A stretch of 64,000 nucleotides of DNA from Anaerosomatales bacterium (GTDB lineage: Bacteria; Actinomycetota; Coriobacteriia; Anaerosomatales; SLCP01), in assembly GCA_029210645.1 (NCBI GenBank), contig JARGFT010000001.1, forward strand, positions 65,035-129,034. Reading direction: 5' to 3'. Below are positions 10,350-19,253 of this stretch, one piece after another; the stretch's first letter is position 1; each line of letters opens with the position of its first letter. A model generated the notes under the pieces. It ran no database searches. It had not been told where the DNA came from and saw only the letters and a program-made list of their open reading frames with translations. The position numbers and the translations under genes were made by a program.

Positions 10350-11320
10350 GCGAGGGCTGTCGCCGCGGGGTCGCGATCGGGGGCGGCACGGGCTTGCCCG
10401 GGGTTCTTCGATGTTTGGTCGATCTCGGGCTGGAGACCACGGCGGTCGTCACGATGGCTGATGACGGAGGATCATCGGGGACGCTCAGGCGTGAACTGGG
10501 TATGTTGCCGCCGGGCGATGTCAGGAACTGCCTCGTCGCTCTCGGTGATCCCGAGAGCGCTTTCGGCCGTCTGTTCCAGTATCGCTTCCCGCACGGTGAA
10601 GGGCTTGCGGGCCACGCTCTTGGCAACCTGATCATCGCTGCTCTCGCAGACATCACCGGCAGCTTCCCGGGAGCCATCGAGGAGGCCCAACAGATGCTCG
10701 GTGCCCGCGGCCGCGTGCTGCCCTCAACGCTCGCGGACGTCTCCCTGCATGCAGTGGACGCGGCGGGGTGCGACGTCTCAGGGCAGGCCCGGATCGCCGT
10801 GAGCGACGGTCCGGTGACCGGGGTCCGTTTGGAGCCCTCGACAGCGCCGGCCTACGAGCCCGCGGTCCACGCGATTCTCGAAGCAGACATCGTCGTGCTC
10901 GGTCCCGGCAGCTTGTTCACGAGCCTCGTTCCCAACCTGCTGGTGCCCGGCATCGCCGAAGCACTGCGCGCCACTCCCGCACGGGTCATCTACGTGTGCA
11001 ACGTCGCGAACCAGCGAGGGGAGACGAGCGGCATGGACGCCGCGGACCATGCGCGGGTGCTCCTCGACCACGGGCTGGAGGGCTGCGTCGACGTGGCCAT
11101 CGTGAACGATCCGGGGTGCTCACCCGGGCCTGTGGGCCGCTGCCTGTTGTGCGATGATGAGCACGAGCCGGTCGACGCGGTCGAAGCGGGACCCGCGGCG
11201 ATCGACCGGATCGAGGCGATGGGGATCCGGGCGGTCACCGCCGATGTGGTCGATCCTGTCGACGTTCGCCACCACTCGTATCACAAACTGCGTCGCGTTC
11301 TCGGGAGGCTGGTCGGCTAG
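10346..11320 (+). CDS. yvcK: YvcK/gluconeogenesis factor, CofD-like
   Basis: 324 residues of the YvcK family, related to 2-phospho-L-lactate transferase CofD. The glycine-rich N-terminus (AIGGGTGLPGVLR) and VVTMADDGGSSGTLRRELG are the UDP-sugar/nucleotide-binding signatures, and MLPPGDVRNCLVAL follows. In B. subtilis YvcK binds UDP-GlcNAc and is needed for growth on gluconeogenic carbon and normal cell shape. Middle gene of rapZ-yvcK-whiA; start overlaps the rapZ stop (ATGA) and whiA begins at the next base after its stop. Confidence 0.93.
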   Translation: MSEGCRRGVAIGGGTGLPGVLRCLVDLGLETTAVVTMADDGGSSGTLRRELGMLPPGDVRNCLVALGDPESAFGRLFQYRFPHGEGLAGHALGNLIIAALADITGSFPGAIEEAQQMLGARGRVLPSTLADVSLHAVDAAGCDVSGQARIAVSDGPVTGVRLEPSTAPAYEPAVHAILEADIVVLGPGSLFTSLVPNLLVPGIAEALRATPARVIYVCNVANQRGETSGMDAADHARVLLDHGLEGCVDVAIVNDPGCSPGPVGRCLLCDDEHEPVDAVEAGPAAIDRIEAMGIRAVTADVVDPVDVRHHSYHKLRRVLGRLVG

Positions 11321-12268
11321 GTGTCGTTTACCGCCGAAGTCAAAGACGAACTCTCGCGCATCGAACTGAAGCGGCAGTGCTGCCTGAAGGCGGAGCTGGC
11401 AGCGCTCGTTCGTATCGAAGGCACGTTGCACATCACCGGCAAGGAGCGCTACCGGCTCGAGATCGCAACGGAGACCGCGCCGGTTGCCCGCAAGACCATC
11501 AAGCTGCTTCACGGTCTGTACGACCTCAAGACGGAGCTCACCGTACGGCGGAGCGTGCTGCACAAGACGAACAACTACCTGATCACGGTAGTCAGTCAGC
11601 AGCGGTTGCCGCAAGCGCTCAACGAGCTCGGTATACTCGAAGAGGGTCTCGCTCTCACGCATGGTATCGCACCCCGGCTTGTGAAGCGCGACTGCTGTGC
11701 GATCTCCTATCTTCGTGGCGCGTTTCTCGGTGGAGGCTTCGTGGCCGACCCGCACGGTGACTTCCACTTCGAACTCACCGCCGAGACCGATGGGATGGCC
11801 GAGGACCTGCGCACGCTCATGGCGCGCTTCGGCATTCACGCCAAGGTGACGCAGCGACGAGGTCTACACGCCGTCTACCTCAAGGGTGCGGAGCCGATCG
11901 TGACGTTCCTCGCACTCGTCGGTGCTCATCGGGCGCTCCTTCGCACCGAGGACGTGCGGATCGTCAAGTCGATGCGCAACGACGTCAACCGTCTGGTCAA
12001 TGCCGAGACAGCGAATCTGCAGAAGTCTGCCGAGGCAGCGATGGTGCAGCTGGAGGCGATACGCACGCTTGAGGCCACGCGGGGACTGGAGAGTCTGCCG
12101 CCTGCCCTGCGCGAACTGGCGGCCCTCAGGCTGGAGTACCCCGAGGTCAGCTTGCGAGAGCTCGGCGAACTAGCCGACCCGCCGCTCTCGAAGTCAGCCG
12201 TATATCATAGGATCCGTCGCATCGAAGAACTGGCTTCACGCGGGGTTGCTGGGGAACAGTACCCGTAG
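11321..12268 (+). CDS. whiA: WhiA DNA-binding regulator
   Basis: 315 residues with the two-domain WhiA architecture: a degenerate LAGLIDADG homing-endonuclease-like domain (SYLRGAFLGGGFVADP and FELTAET around residues 125-160) and a C-terminal helix-turn-helix (SLRELGELADPPLSKSAVYHRIRRI). WhiA controls sporulation in Streptomyces and affects division and chromosome segregation in other Gram-positives. The GTG start abuts the yvcK stop. WhiA restricts the host to Gram-positive-type lineages. Confidence 0.95.
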   Translation: MSFTAEVKDELSRIELKRQCCLKAELAALVRIEGTLHITGKERYRLEIATETAPVARKTIKLLHGLYDLKTELTVRRSVLHKTNNYLITVVSQQRLPQALNELGILEEGLALTHGIAPRLVKRDCCAISYLRGAFLGGGFVADPHGDFHFELTAETDGMAEDLRTLMARFGIHAKVTQRRGLHAVYLKGAEPIVTFLALVGAHRALLRTEDVRIVKSMRNDVNRLVNAETANLQKSAEAAMVQLEAIRTLEATRGLESLPPALRELAALRLEYPEVSLRELGELADPPLSKSAVYHRIRRIEELASRGVAGEQYP

Positions 12269-12361
12269 GGAAGGTCGCGCCTGCTCCGCGCCGTGCGCAG
12301 CGGGCGTTCGTACGGGCGCCAGGCAGAGGGCCGGCGCCAGCCACTAGAGGAGGGATCCACT

Positions 12362-13366
12362 GTGTCGATCAAAGTCGGGATCAACGGTTTCGGACGCATC
12401 GGTCGTCTCGTGTTCCGGGCCTGTGCGAGCAACCCGGACATCGAGGTCGTCGCCGTCAACGATCTCACCGACGCGAAGACCCTTGCGCACCTACTGAAGT
12501 ACGACTCGGTTCATGGTCGTTTCGGCACGGAGGTCGTGGCGCACGACGACGCCTTCAGCGTCGACGGCACCACCGTCAAGGTGCTCTCCGAGCGGGATCC
12601 GGCGGCGCTGCCCTGGCGCGACCTCGGGGTCGAGATCGTCGTCGAGTCCACCGGCTTCTTCACCGACGCCAACAAGGCCCGCGCTCACATCGACGCCGGT
12701 GCCCGCAAGGTGCTCATCTCCGCACCCGCGAGCAACGAGGACCTCACCGTCGTCATCGGCGTGAACGATGCGGACTACGATCCGGCGACCCACCATATCG
12801 TGAGCAACGCCTCGTGTACGACGAACTGCCTTGCGCCCTTCGCCAAGGTGCTGCGAGACGAGTTCGGCCTGGTGCGCGGCTTCATGAACACCATCCACAG
12901 CTACACGAACGACCAGGTCACACTCGATGCGCCGCACAAGGACCTTCGCCGTGCGCGCACCGCCGCCGCCTCGATCATCCCGACGAGCACCGGTGCCGCC
13001 AAGGCGATCGGCCTCGTCATGCCCGACATGAAAGGCAAGCTCGACGGCATGTCGATGCGCGTGCCTACTCCGGACGGCTCGGTCGTCGACCTCGTGGCCG
13101 AGCTCTCGCGCGACGTCACCGTCGACGAGATCAACGCCGCGATGAAGGCGGCAGCCAACGGCCCGATGCGCGGCATCCTCGAGTACTGCACCGATCCCAT
13201 CGTCTCGGTCGATGTGGTCGGCAACCCCGCGTCCTCGGTCTTCGATTCGCTGCAGACGATGGTGATGGGCGGTAGCGGCAACTTCGTGAAGTGCGTCTCC
13301 TGGTACGACAACGAGTGGGGCTACAGCAACCGCGTGGCGGACCTCGTGAAGATCATGGCCGGCTAG
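12362..13366 (+). CDS. gap: Glyceraldehyde-3-phosphate dehydrogenase, type I
   Basis: 334 residues. It oxidises and phosphorylates glyceraldehyde 3-phosphate with NAD(P), in glycolysis and in reverse. [15 protein letters not shown] is the Rossmann start and [13 protein letters not shown] carries the catalytic Cys near residue 152. The C-terminal [14 protein letters not shown] is intact. The GTG start at 12362 follows GAGGAGGG; an upstream in-frame extension of 23 residues lacks family similarity. First gene of the lower-glycolysis set, separated from whiA by a 93-nt leader. Confidence 0.96.
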   Translation: MSIKVGINGFGRIGRLVFRACASNPDIEVVAVNDLTDAKTLAHLLKYDSVHGRFGTEVVAHDDAFSVDGTTVKVLSERDPAALPWRDLGVEIVVESTGFFTDANKARAHIDAGARKVLISAPASNEDLTVVIGVNDADYDPATHHIVSNASCTTNCLAPFAKVLRDEFGLVRGFMNTIHSYTNDQVTLDAPHKDLRRARTAAASIIPTSTGAAKAIGLVMPDMKGKLDGMSMRVPTPDGSVVDLVAELSRDVTVDEINAAMKAAANGPMRGILEYCTDPIVSVDVVGNPASSVFDSLQTMVMGGSGNFVKCVSWYDNEWGYSNRVADLVKIMAG

Positions 13367-13429
13367 CCGCTCGACCCGGATCGCCCGGTTCGCACGACAG
13401 GCACGGCACCCGGACCGTCAGGAGACTCG

Positions 13430-14617
13430 ATGTTTGCGAAGAAGACCGTCAAGGACGCAGACGTCCGCGGCAAGCGCGTGCTCGTGCGCGTCGACTTCAA
13501 CGTACCCCTGAGCGAGGGCGCCGTTGCGGACGACACCAGGGTCCGGGCGGCTCTGCCGACCCTTCGATACCTGGTCGATCACGGCGCGCGCGTCATCATC
13601 ATGAGCCATCTCGGCCGGCCCAAGGGCGAGCCGGACCCGCGGTACTCCCTGAGGCCGGTACGCCGCGTGCTCCAGCGCCTTCTCGGCCGTAACGTGGTCT
13701 TCGTCGACGATATCGTCGGGCGGGAGGCGCGCGAGGCCGTAGAGCGGATGGTCGACGGCGAGATACTCATGCTCGAGAACGTGCGGTTCCATCCGGGGGA
13801 GAAGGCGAACGACCCCGCCTTTGCGGCCGAGCTCGCCTCTCTCGGCGACCTCTACGTCAACGATGCGTTCGGCGCGGCTCACCGGGCTCATGCCTCCACT
13901 GAGGGTCTCGCCGCACACCTGCCTGCGTATGCAGGGCTGCTGCTCGCTCGGGAGGTCGAGACTCTTACCGGGATGCTCGCCGATCCCGAGCGGCCGTTCG
14001 TGGCCATCCTTGGCGGCAGCAAGGTTTCCGACAAATTCGGGGTCATCGAACGGCTCCTCGACGTCGTGGACACGCTCGTCATCGGCGGAGGTATGTGTTT
14101 CACGCTTCTCGTCGCCAAGGGCGTAGACGTCGGGCGCAGCCTCGTGGAGCAGGAGTGGGTCGAGCCGGCCAAGACGATGCTCGACGCCGCCAGGGCCAAG
14201 GGCGTCGACCTGCTGCTGCCGGTCGACTTCGTAGCCGCCACCGACATCGTCGACGACGCGGATACGCGCGTGGTCGGGCGCGAGGAGATTCCGTCCGAGA
14301 TGATGGGCCTCGACATAGGACCCACGAGCGTCGAGCTCTTCAAGGAGGCCATCGCGCCGGCCCGCACGATCTTCTGGAACGGCCCCATGGGTGTCTTCGA
14401 GATGAAGCCGTTTGAGGCCGGCACTCGTGAGGTGGCCGCAGCTGTCGGACGCAACAACCGTGCGGTTTCGGTCATCGGCGGAGGCGACTCCGTCGCAGCA
14501 CTGAAGAAGTTCGGTCTCGAGGAGAGAGTGACGTTCGTCTCCACGGGCGGAGGCGCCTCGATGAAGCTGCTCGAGGGCGCGACTCTCCCCGGGCTCGACG
14601 TCCTTCTGGACAGGTAG
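13430..14617 (+). CDS. pgk: Phosphoglycerate kinase
   Basis: 395 residues, the normal monomeric PGK length. It transfers phosphate from 1,3-bisphosphoglycerate to ADP. RVDFNVPL near residue 20, MSHLGRPKGEPDPRYSL, LLENVRFHPGE-type motif and the C-terminal nucleotide-binding VIGGGDSVAALKKFG and STGGGASMKLLEG are all present. AGGAG precedes the ATG. It lies 63 nt after gap and 12 nt before tpiA, in one transcription unit. Confidence 0.97.
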   Translation: MFAKKTVKDADVRGKRVLVRVDFNVPLSEGAVADDTRVRAALPTLRYLVDHGARVIIMSHLGRPKGEPDPRYSLRPVRRVLQRLLGRNVVFVDDIVGREAREAVERMVDGEILMLENVRFHPGEKANDPAFAAELASLGDLYVNDAFGAAHRAHASTEGLAAHLPAYAGLLLAREVETLTGMLADPERPFVAILGGSKVSDKFGVIERLLDVVDTLVIGGGMCFTLLVAKGVDVGRSLVEQEWVEPAKTMLDAARAKGVDLLLPVDFVAATDIVDDADTRVVGREEIPSEMMGLDIGPTSVELFKEAIAPARTIFWNGPMGVFEMKPFEAGTREVAAAVGRNNRAVSVIGGGDSVAALKKFGLEERVTFVSTGGGASMKLLEGATLPGLDVLLDR

Positions 14618-14629
14618 GGAGGAGTACAC

Positions 14630-15397
14630 ATGGCACGTCGACCGATGGTCGCCGGCAACTGGAAGATGTACAAGACTGCAGGGGAGGGAGCGATCCTGAC
14701 CCAGAACATCGAGCCGCTGGTCGCGGACTTCTGGGAGGACGTCGAGGTCGTCGTCTGCCCGCCGTTCACCGCGCTCAAGAGCGTGTCGACCGTCATCGAA
14801 CTCGACCGTCTCAAGATGGGGCTCGGAGCCCAGGACGTGCACTGGGAGGACGAGGGTGCGTTCACGGGGGCCATCGCTCCCCGCATGCTCGTCGATCTTC
14901 GCTGCGACTACGTCATCGTCGGTCACTCCGAGCGGCGAGAGTACTTCGGCGAGACGGACGGCACCGTCAACAAGAAGGTCCACGCTGTCTTCGCCGCCGA
15001 CATGGTCCCGATCGCCTGCGTTGGTGAGTCGCTCGCGGTGCGTGAGGCAGAGGAGACCGAAGCGTTCGTGCGCGGGCAGGTCCGCGCCGCGGTCGAAGGG
15101 CTCTCTGCCGAGCAGGCCGCACGTCTCGTGATCGCCTACGAGCCGGTCTGGGCCATCGGCACGGGGCGCACGCCCACGCCCGAGGGAGCCAACGACGTCT
15201 GCCGCTCGATCCGCGCGACGGTTGGTGCGGTCTTCGGCCAGCCAGCCGCGATCTCTGTGCGGGTGCTCTACGGCGGCTCGGTCAAGCCCGAGAACGCGGC
15301 GCTGTTCTTCGCCGAGCCTGACATCGACGGCGCGCTCGTCGGAGGCGCCGCGCTCGATGCTGCTTCCTTCGCGTCGATAGTGGAGGCCGCCCGGTGA
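14630..15397 (+). CDS. tpiA: Triosephosphate isomerase
   Basis: 255-residue TIM barrel interconverting dihydroxyacetone phosphate and glyceraldehyde 3-phosphate. VAGNWKMYK carries the N-terminal Asn-Lys, VIVGHSERREYFGE the catalytic His, and AYEPVWAIGTG the catalytic Glu. The phosphate-binding YGGSVKPEN and the final VGGAALDAASF are conserved. GGAGGAG precedes the ATG. The end overlaps gpmI by 4 bp. Confidence 0.97.
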   Translation: MARRPMVAGNWKMYKTAGEGAILTQNIEPLVADFWEDVEVVVCPPFTALKSVSTVIELDRLKMGLGAQDVHWEDEGAFTGAIAPRMLVDLRCDYVIVGHSERREYFGETDGTVNKKVHAVFAADMVPIACVGESLAVREAEETEAFVRGQVRAAVEGLSAEQAARLVIAYEPVWAIGTGRTPTPEGANDVCRSIRATVGAVFGQPAAISVRVLYGGSVKPENAALFFAEPDIDGALVGGAALDAASFASIVEAAR

Positions 15398-16932
15398 GCG
15401 AGGCGCGACTGCCGCTCTGCCTCATCGTGATGGACGGCTACGGGCTCGGAGAGCCGGGGCCGTCGAATGCCATCACCTCTGCACGCACGCCCGAACTCGA
15501 CGCTCTGTTCGAGACCTACCCGCACACGCGTCTCTGCGCGTCAGGCGAGGCGGTCGGCCTGCCCGAGGGCCAGATGGGCAACTCGGAGGTCGGGCACCTC
15601 AACATCGGTGCCGGCCGCGTCGTCTACCAGGAGCTCACCCGCATACACAAGGCCATCGAGGACGGTTCCTTCTTCGAGAACGAAGTTCTCGATGGTGCCG
15701 TGGACGCGGCCGTAGCCAACGGGAAAGCCGTCCACTTCATGGGGCTGCTCTCCGACGGAGGCGTTCACAGTCACCGCGACCACCTCTACGCGCTCCTGCG
15801 TCTCGCGAAGCGCAGAGGCGCGACGCGCGTCTTCGTCCACTGTTTCCTCGACGGCCGGGACGTGCCGCCCGACTCCGGACTCCGCTTCATCGAGGACCTC
15901 GAGACCTTCCTCGTCGAGGAGCAGGCAGGGCACATCGCCAGCGTGGTAGGTCGCTACTACGCGATGGACCGCGACAACCGCTGGGAGCGGGTCGAGAGAG
16001 CCTGGCGGGCCCTGGTTCTCGGGGAGGGCGTCAACGCTCCGGGCGCTCTCCAGGCGGTGGCGCGCTCCTATGCTGACTGCGTGACGGACGAGTTCGTGGT
16101 CCCATCGGTGGTCGTTCACGACGGGGTACCCGTCGGGCCTATCCAGGACGGCGATGCCGTGGTCTTCTTCAACTTCCGTCCCGACCGTGCGCGGGAGATC
16201 ACGCGTGCGTTCGTCGACCCGGCGTTCGCCGGGTTCGAGCGGCCGGGTGCTCCACAGACGCACTTCGTCTGCCTGACCGAGTACGACCCCTCGATCCCGG
16301 CGCCGGTCGCGTTTCCCAAGGACCTGCCGTGCTGCGTGCTGGCCGACGTTCTGGCCGAGGCGGGCCTGCGCCAGCTGCACATCGCGGAGACCGAGAAGTA
16401 CGCGCACGTCACGTTCTTCCTGAACGGTGGGGCCGAGAAGCCCAAGGAGGGCGAGGAGCGAGTCTTGATCCCGAGCCCGCGGGTGGCCACCTACGATCTC
16501 AAGCCCGAGATGAGTGCGATCGAGGTGACCGACGAGCTCGTCCGCGCCATCGAGGCCGGACGGGCCGACGTCTACATCGTGAACTATGCGAACTGCGACA
16601 TGGTCGGACACACGGGCATCTTCGATGCCGCCGTCGCCGCTGTCGAGGCAGTGGACGGCTGTATAGGACGCGTCGTCCGGGCGGTCCGAGAACGTGGAGG
16701 CGTCGCCCTGGTGACCGCCGACCACGGGAACGCAGAGCAGATGACCGAGTCGGACGGGGTCAGTCCGTTCACCGCCCATACCCCTGCGGATGTGCCACTG
16801 ATCGTGGTGGACGAGCGCATCGCCGCGCTCTCCGACGGCGGGATTCTCGCCGATGTCGCGCCGACGGTCGTGGCTCTGTTGGGGATCGAGCCGCCGCCGG
16901 AGTGGACGGGACGAAGCCTCCTGCTATACTGA
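15394..16932 (+). CDS. gpmI: 2,3-bisphosphoglycerate-independent phosphoglycerate mutase
   Basis: 512-residue Mn-dependent iPGM of the alkaline-phosphatase superfamily, interconverting 3- and 2-phosphoglycerate. MDGYGLGEPG supplies the first metal aspartate, and QMGNSEVGHLNIGAGRVVYQ has the phosphorylated Ser near residue 62. GRYYAMDRDNRWERVE and NYANCDMVGHTG with TADHGNAEQM complete the metal sites. The GTG start overlaps the tpiA stop. No enolase gene follows here; secG does. Confidence 0.96.
   Translation: MSEARLPLCLIVMDGYGLGEPGPSNAITSARTPELDALFETYPHTRLCASGEAVGLPEGQMGNSEVGHLNIGAGRVVYQELTRIHKAIEDGSFFENEVLDGAVDAAVANGKAVHFMGLLSDGGVHSHRDHLYALLRLAKRRGATRVFVHCFLDGRDVPPDSGLRFIEDLETFLVEEQAGHIASVVGRYYAMDRDNRWERVERAWRALVLGEGVNAPGALQAVARSYADCVTDEFVVPSVVVHDGVPVGPIQDGDAVVFFNFRPDRAREITRAFVDPAFAGFERPGAPQTHFVCLTEYDPSIPAPVAFPKDLPCCVLADVLAEAGLRQLHIAETEKYAHVTFFLNGGAEKPKEGEERVLIPSPRVATYDLKPEMSAIEVTDELVRAIEAGRADVYIVNYANCDMVGHTGIFDAAVAAVEAVDGCIGRVVRAVRERGGVALVTADHGNAEQMTESDGVSPFTAHTPADVPLIVVDERIAALSDGGILADVAPTVVALLGIEPPPEWTGRSLLLY
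16925..16930 (+). promoter_or_regulatory. Candidate -10 element ahead of secG
   Basis: TATACT inside the last codons of gpmI, about 50 nt before secG. A GTGGAC sequence 17 nt upstream is a poor -35. It could give secG its own promoter besides operon read-through. Confidence 0.35.
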
Positions 16933-16980
16933 AGGGCCGTGTGGCCGACCCGGCCCGGGATCACGTAAGGAGAATCGCTG

Positions 16981-17226
16981 GTGAACGTGTTTGTTGGCTT
17001 CCTTCTGCTGATACACGTGCTCGCGTCAGTCGGGCTCGTCGTACTCATCCTTCTGCACTCCGGCAAGGGGACGGGCGTCTCCTCCATGTTCTCGGGGATG
17101 ATGTCACCGACCTCGACCGGCACGGGCATCATCGAGAAGAACCTCGACCGCTTCACCATCATCGCCGCAGGCACGTTTGCGGTGACCACACTGCTTCTCA
17201 TGGTCACATACTCTCCCGGCGGTTAG
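16981..17226 (+). CDS. secG: Preprotein translocase subunit SecG
   Basis: 81 residues starting at GTG after AAGGAG. Two hydrophobic segments (about residues 3-24 and 54-74) flank the conserved HSGKGTGVSSMFSG loop. SecG is the auxiliary membrane subunit of SecYEG. Its place directly after the glycolytic genes is the common Gram-positive/actinobacterial arrangement. Confidence 0.92.
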   Translation: MNVFVGFLLLIHVLASVGLVVLILLHSGKGTGVSSMFSGMMSPTSTGTGIIEKNLDRFTIIAAGTFAVTTLLLMVTYSPGG

Positions 17227-17259
17227 CGACTGCGAGGAATCACATCTGCGCGTATCTGA

Positions 17260-17286
17260 GGGCGGGACGTACTCATGTACCCGCCC
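17260..17286 (+). terminator. Hairpin terminator after secG
   Basis: GGGCGG pairs with CCGCCC and inner GTAC with GTAC around a TCAT loop, with a small bulge, followed by TTCTTG. It plausibly ends the gap-secG unit. Confidence 0.6.
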
Positions 17287-17486
17287 TTCTTGCTGCCCAC
17301 ACATCGTTTTGCAGCGGGCACGCGACACTTGCCATCGAGCGCGAACAGGTGGACACTTGATGCGTTGCCGCGTGCGGTTATGCGGCGTGCGCGACCACGG
17401 ACACTCCGGAAGATGCGGGGAGGTCGCCCTCGTTGGTTCGGGGCTGTGGTCGATGCGACCGTTCAACGTTGGAAGGAGGCACTACG
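17287..17486 (+). other. Leader/promoter region of the oligopeptide transporter operon
   Basis: 200 nt between the terminator and the substrate-binding protein gene. I see no gene, tRNA or recognisable riboswitch. A GGCACG...CTTGC pair near 17322-17334 resembles a -24/-12 site, but its spacing is 2 nt too long. Confidence 0.4.
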
Positions 17487-19142
17487 TTGTCAGAGAGATT
17501 GCGCAAGTCGATCGCGCTTCTCCTGGTCTTCGGACTCGCGTTCACAGTGCTCGGTTTGGCTGGGTGCGGCGGGGCCGAAGAGGAGGAGCCGGAACCTGGC
17601 GAACCGGTGTCCGAGGGGCCGTTTGAGGGTGGGACCTTCAACTTCTACATCTCCGAGCCCGCTTTCATCGATCCCGTCAACCTGCAGGAGTCGGAGGGCA
17701 CCCAGGTCGGCCAGGCGCTCTTCGACAGCCTTGTGACCTTCGATCCGGTCTCCATGGAGGTCCAGCCGGCTGCAGCCGAGACGTGGGAATCGAACGACGA
17801 CGCTACGGTGTGGACGTTCAACCTCGTCGAGGGTGCGAAGTTCCACAACGGCCGCGACGTGACCGCTGAGGACTTCAAGTACGCGTGGGAGCGCATCGCG
17901 AACCCCGAGAACGAGTCCGAGATCTCGTATCACCTCTCGGCCGTCAAGGGCTTCGATGAGATGCAGGACGGTTCGGCAACCGAGCTCGAGGGCGTCGTCG
18001 CGATCGATGACTACACGCTCGAGGTCACGCTGAACTATGCGTTCGCCGACTTCGAGTACGTCGTCGGCCACCCCGCACTCGCCCCCGTTCCGGCCGAGGA
18101 AGTAGATGCCGGAGACTTCGGCGAGATGCCGATCGGTAACGGTCCGTTCAAGATGAGCGAGCCGTGGGCACACGATCAGTACATCAAGGTCGAGAAGTTC
18201 GACGATTACTACGGCGATGCACCCTACATCGACGGCGTCGAGTTCAAGATCCTTGCCGACCAGGACACCGCCTTCCTGGAGTTCCAGGCCGGCAACGTCG
18301 ACTTCGTGCCGATTCCCACCGGCCAGATCCAGTCGACCATCGACCAGTACGGTGAGAGCCCGGACGGCTACACGTCCAACCCGGGCGAGCAGGTCGTGCT
18401 CGGTGGCGAACTCGCCGTGTACTACATGCTCATGAACAACACCGATGACGTCCTGAGCGACCCGATCGTCCGGCAGGCACTCTCGCTCGCCATCGATCGT
18501 CAGGCCATCTGCGACACCGTCTTCGAGGGAACCCGTTCGCCTGCAACCGGTATCGTTCCGGAGGGCATTTTCGGCTTCCAGGACGATGCGTGGCCCTACT
18601 CCAAGTATGACGTCGAGGCAGCCAAGGCCAAGCTTGCTGAGGCCGGCTACCCCGACGGCGAGGGCCTGCCCACCATCACGCTCCAGTTCAACAGCGGATC
18701 GGGCCATGAGGACATCATTCAGTTGATCCAGCAGGACTTCGCCGCCATCGGCGTCGAGGCCGACCTGGCGGGCATGGAGTGGGCGCAATACCTCGACATG
18801 CTCTCCGAGGGCACGTACCAGATGGGTCGTCTGGGCTGGATCGCCGACTACCCGATCATGGACAACTTCCTCTATCCGCTCTTCAAGTCCGGCAGTGCCG
18901 ACAACTACGCGCTGTACGAGAACTCTGACGTCGACGCTCTTCTCGATGAGGCGCGCATCACGATCGACGACGACGAGCGCGTAGCGGCATATCGCGAGAT
19001 CGAGAAGATGATCGGTGAAGAGGCGGCTGTCGCCCCGATCATGTTCTACCGTCACACTCGTGTTGCGTCCGACCGCGTGAACGACGGCGTCTACAGCGCC
19101 AACGGACTCTACGACTTCCAGAGAGTCTGGCTGGAGCAGTAG
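17487..19142 (+). CDS. oppA: Oligopeptide ABC transporter substrate-binding lipoprotein
   Basis: 551-residue family-5 (SBP_bac_5) solute-binding protein. The TTG start at 17487 is chosen because GGAAGGAGG lies 7 nt upstream and the product then begins with a basic n-region, a hydrophobic segment and the lipobox LAGC near residue 27, giving a membrane-tethered lipoprotein. Family motifs include FHNGRDVTAEDFKYAWERI and PIGNGPFKM. An acidic EEEEPEPGEP linker follows the lipid Cys. First gene of an opp/dpp-type operon; the true peptide specificity cannot be read from sequence. Confidence 0.92.
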   Translation: MSERLRKSIALLLVFGLAFTVLGLAGCGGAEEEEPEPGEPVSEGPFEGGTFNFYISEPAFIDPVNLQESEGTQVGQALFDSLVTFDPVSMEVQPAAAETWESNDDATVWTFNLVEGAKFHNGRDVTAEDFKYAWERIANPENESEISYHLSAVKGFDEMQDGSATELEGVVAIDDYTLEVTLNYAFADFEYVVGHPALAPVPAEEVDAGDFGEMPIGNGPFKMSEPWAHDQYIKVEKFDDYYGDAPYIDGVEFKILADQDTAFLEFQAGNVDFVPIPTGQIQSTIDQYGESPDGYTSNPGEQVVLGGELAVYYMLMNNTDDVLSDPIVRQALSLAIDRQAICDTVFEGTRSPATGIVPEGIFGFQDDAWPYSKYDVEAAKAKLAEAGYPDGEGLPTITLQFNSGSGHEDIIQLIQQDFAAIGVEADLAGMEWAQYLDMLSEGTYQMGRLGWIADYPIMDNFLYPLFKSGSADNYALYENSDVDALLDEARITIDDDERVAAYREIEKMIGEEAAVAPIMFYRHTRVASDRVNDGVYSANGLYDFQRVWLEQ

Positions 19143-19173
19143 TACTGGATCAGAGCTTCACAGATGTGAACCA

Positions 19174-19207
19174 GGTGCCGGGACGCCCGCCCGGGCGTCC
19201 CGGCACC
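19174..19207 (+). repeat. Perfect inverted repeat between oppA and oppB
   Basis: Two 16-bp arms (GGTGCCGGGACGCCCG and its exact complement) around only 2 nt, with no T-tract after it. In the mRNA this would be a very stable hairpin inside an operon. Such hairpins typically protect the binding-protein message and attenuate the permease genes. Confidence 0.8.
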
Positions 19208-19253
19208 GCGCTTCTGGCACCTATCCTCTGACCCGAGGGCGAAACGGATTCCG

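Noticed and set aside
17318-17336. Sigma-54-like GGGCACG...CTTGC before oppA
   Set aside because: The spacing is two bases too long.
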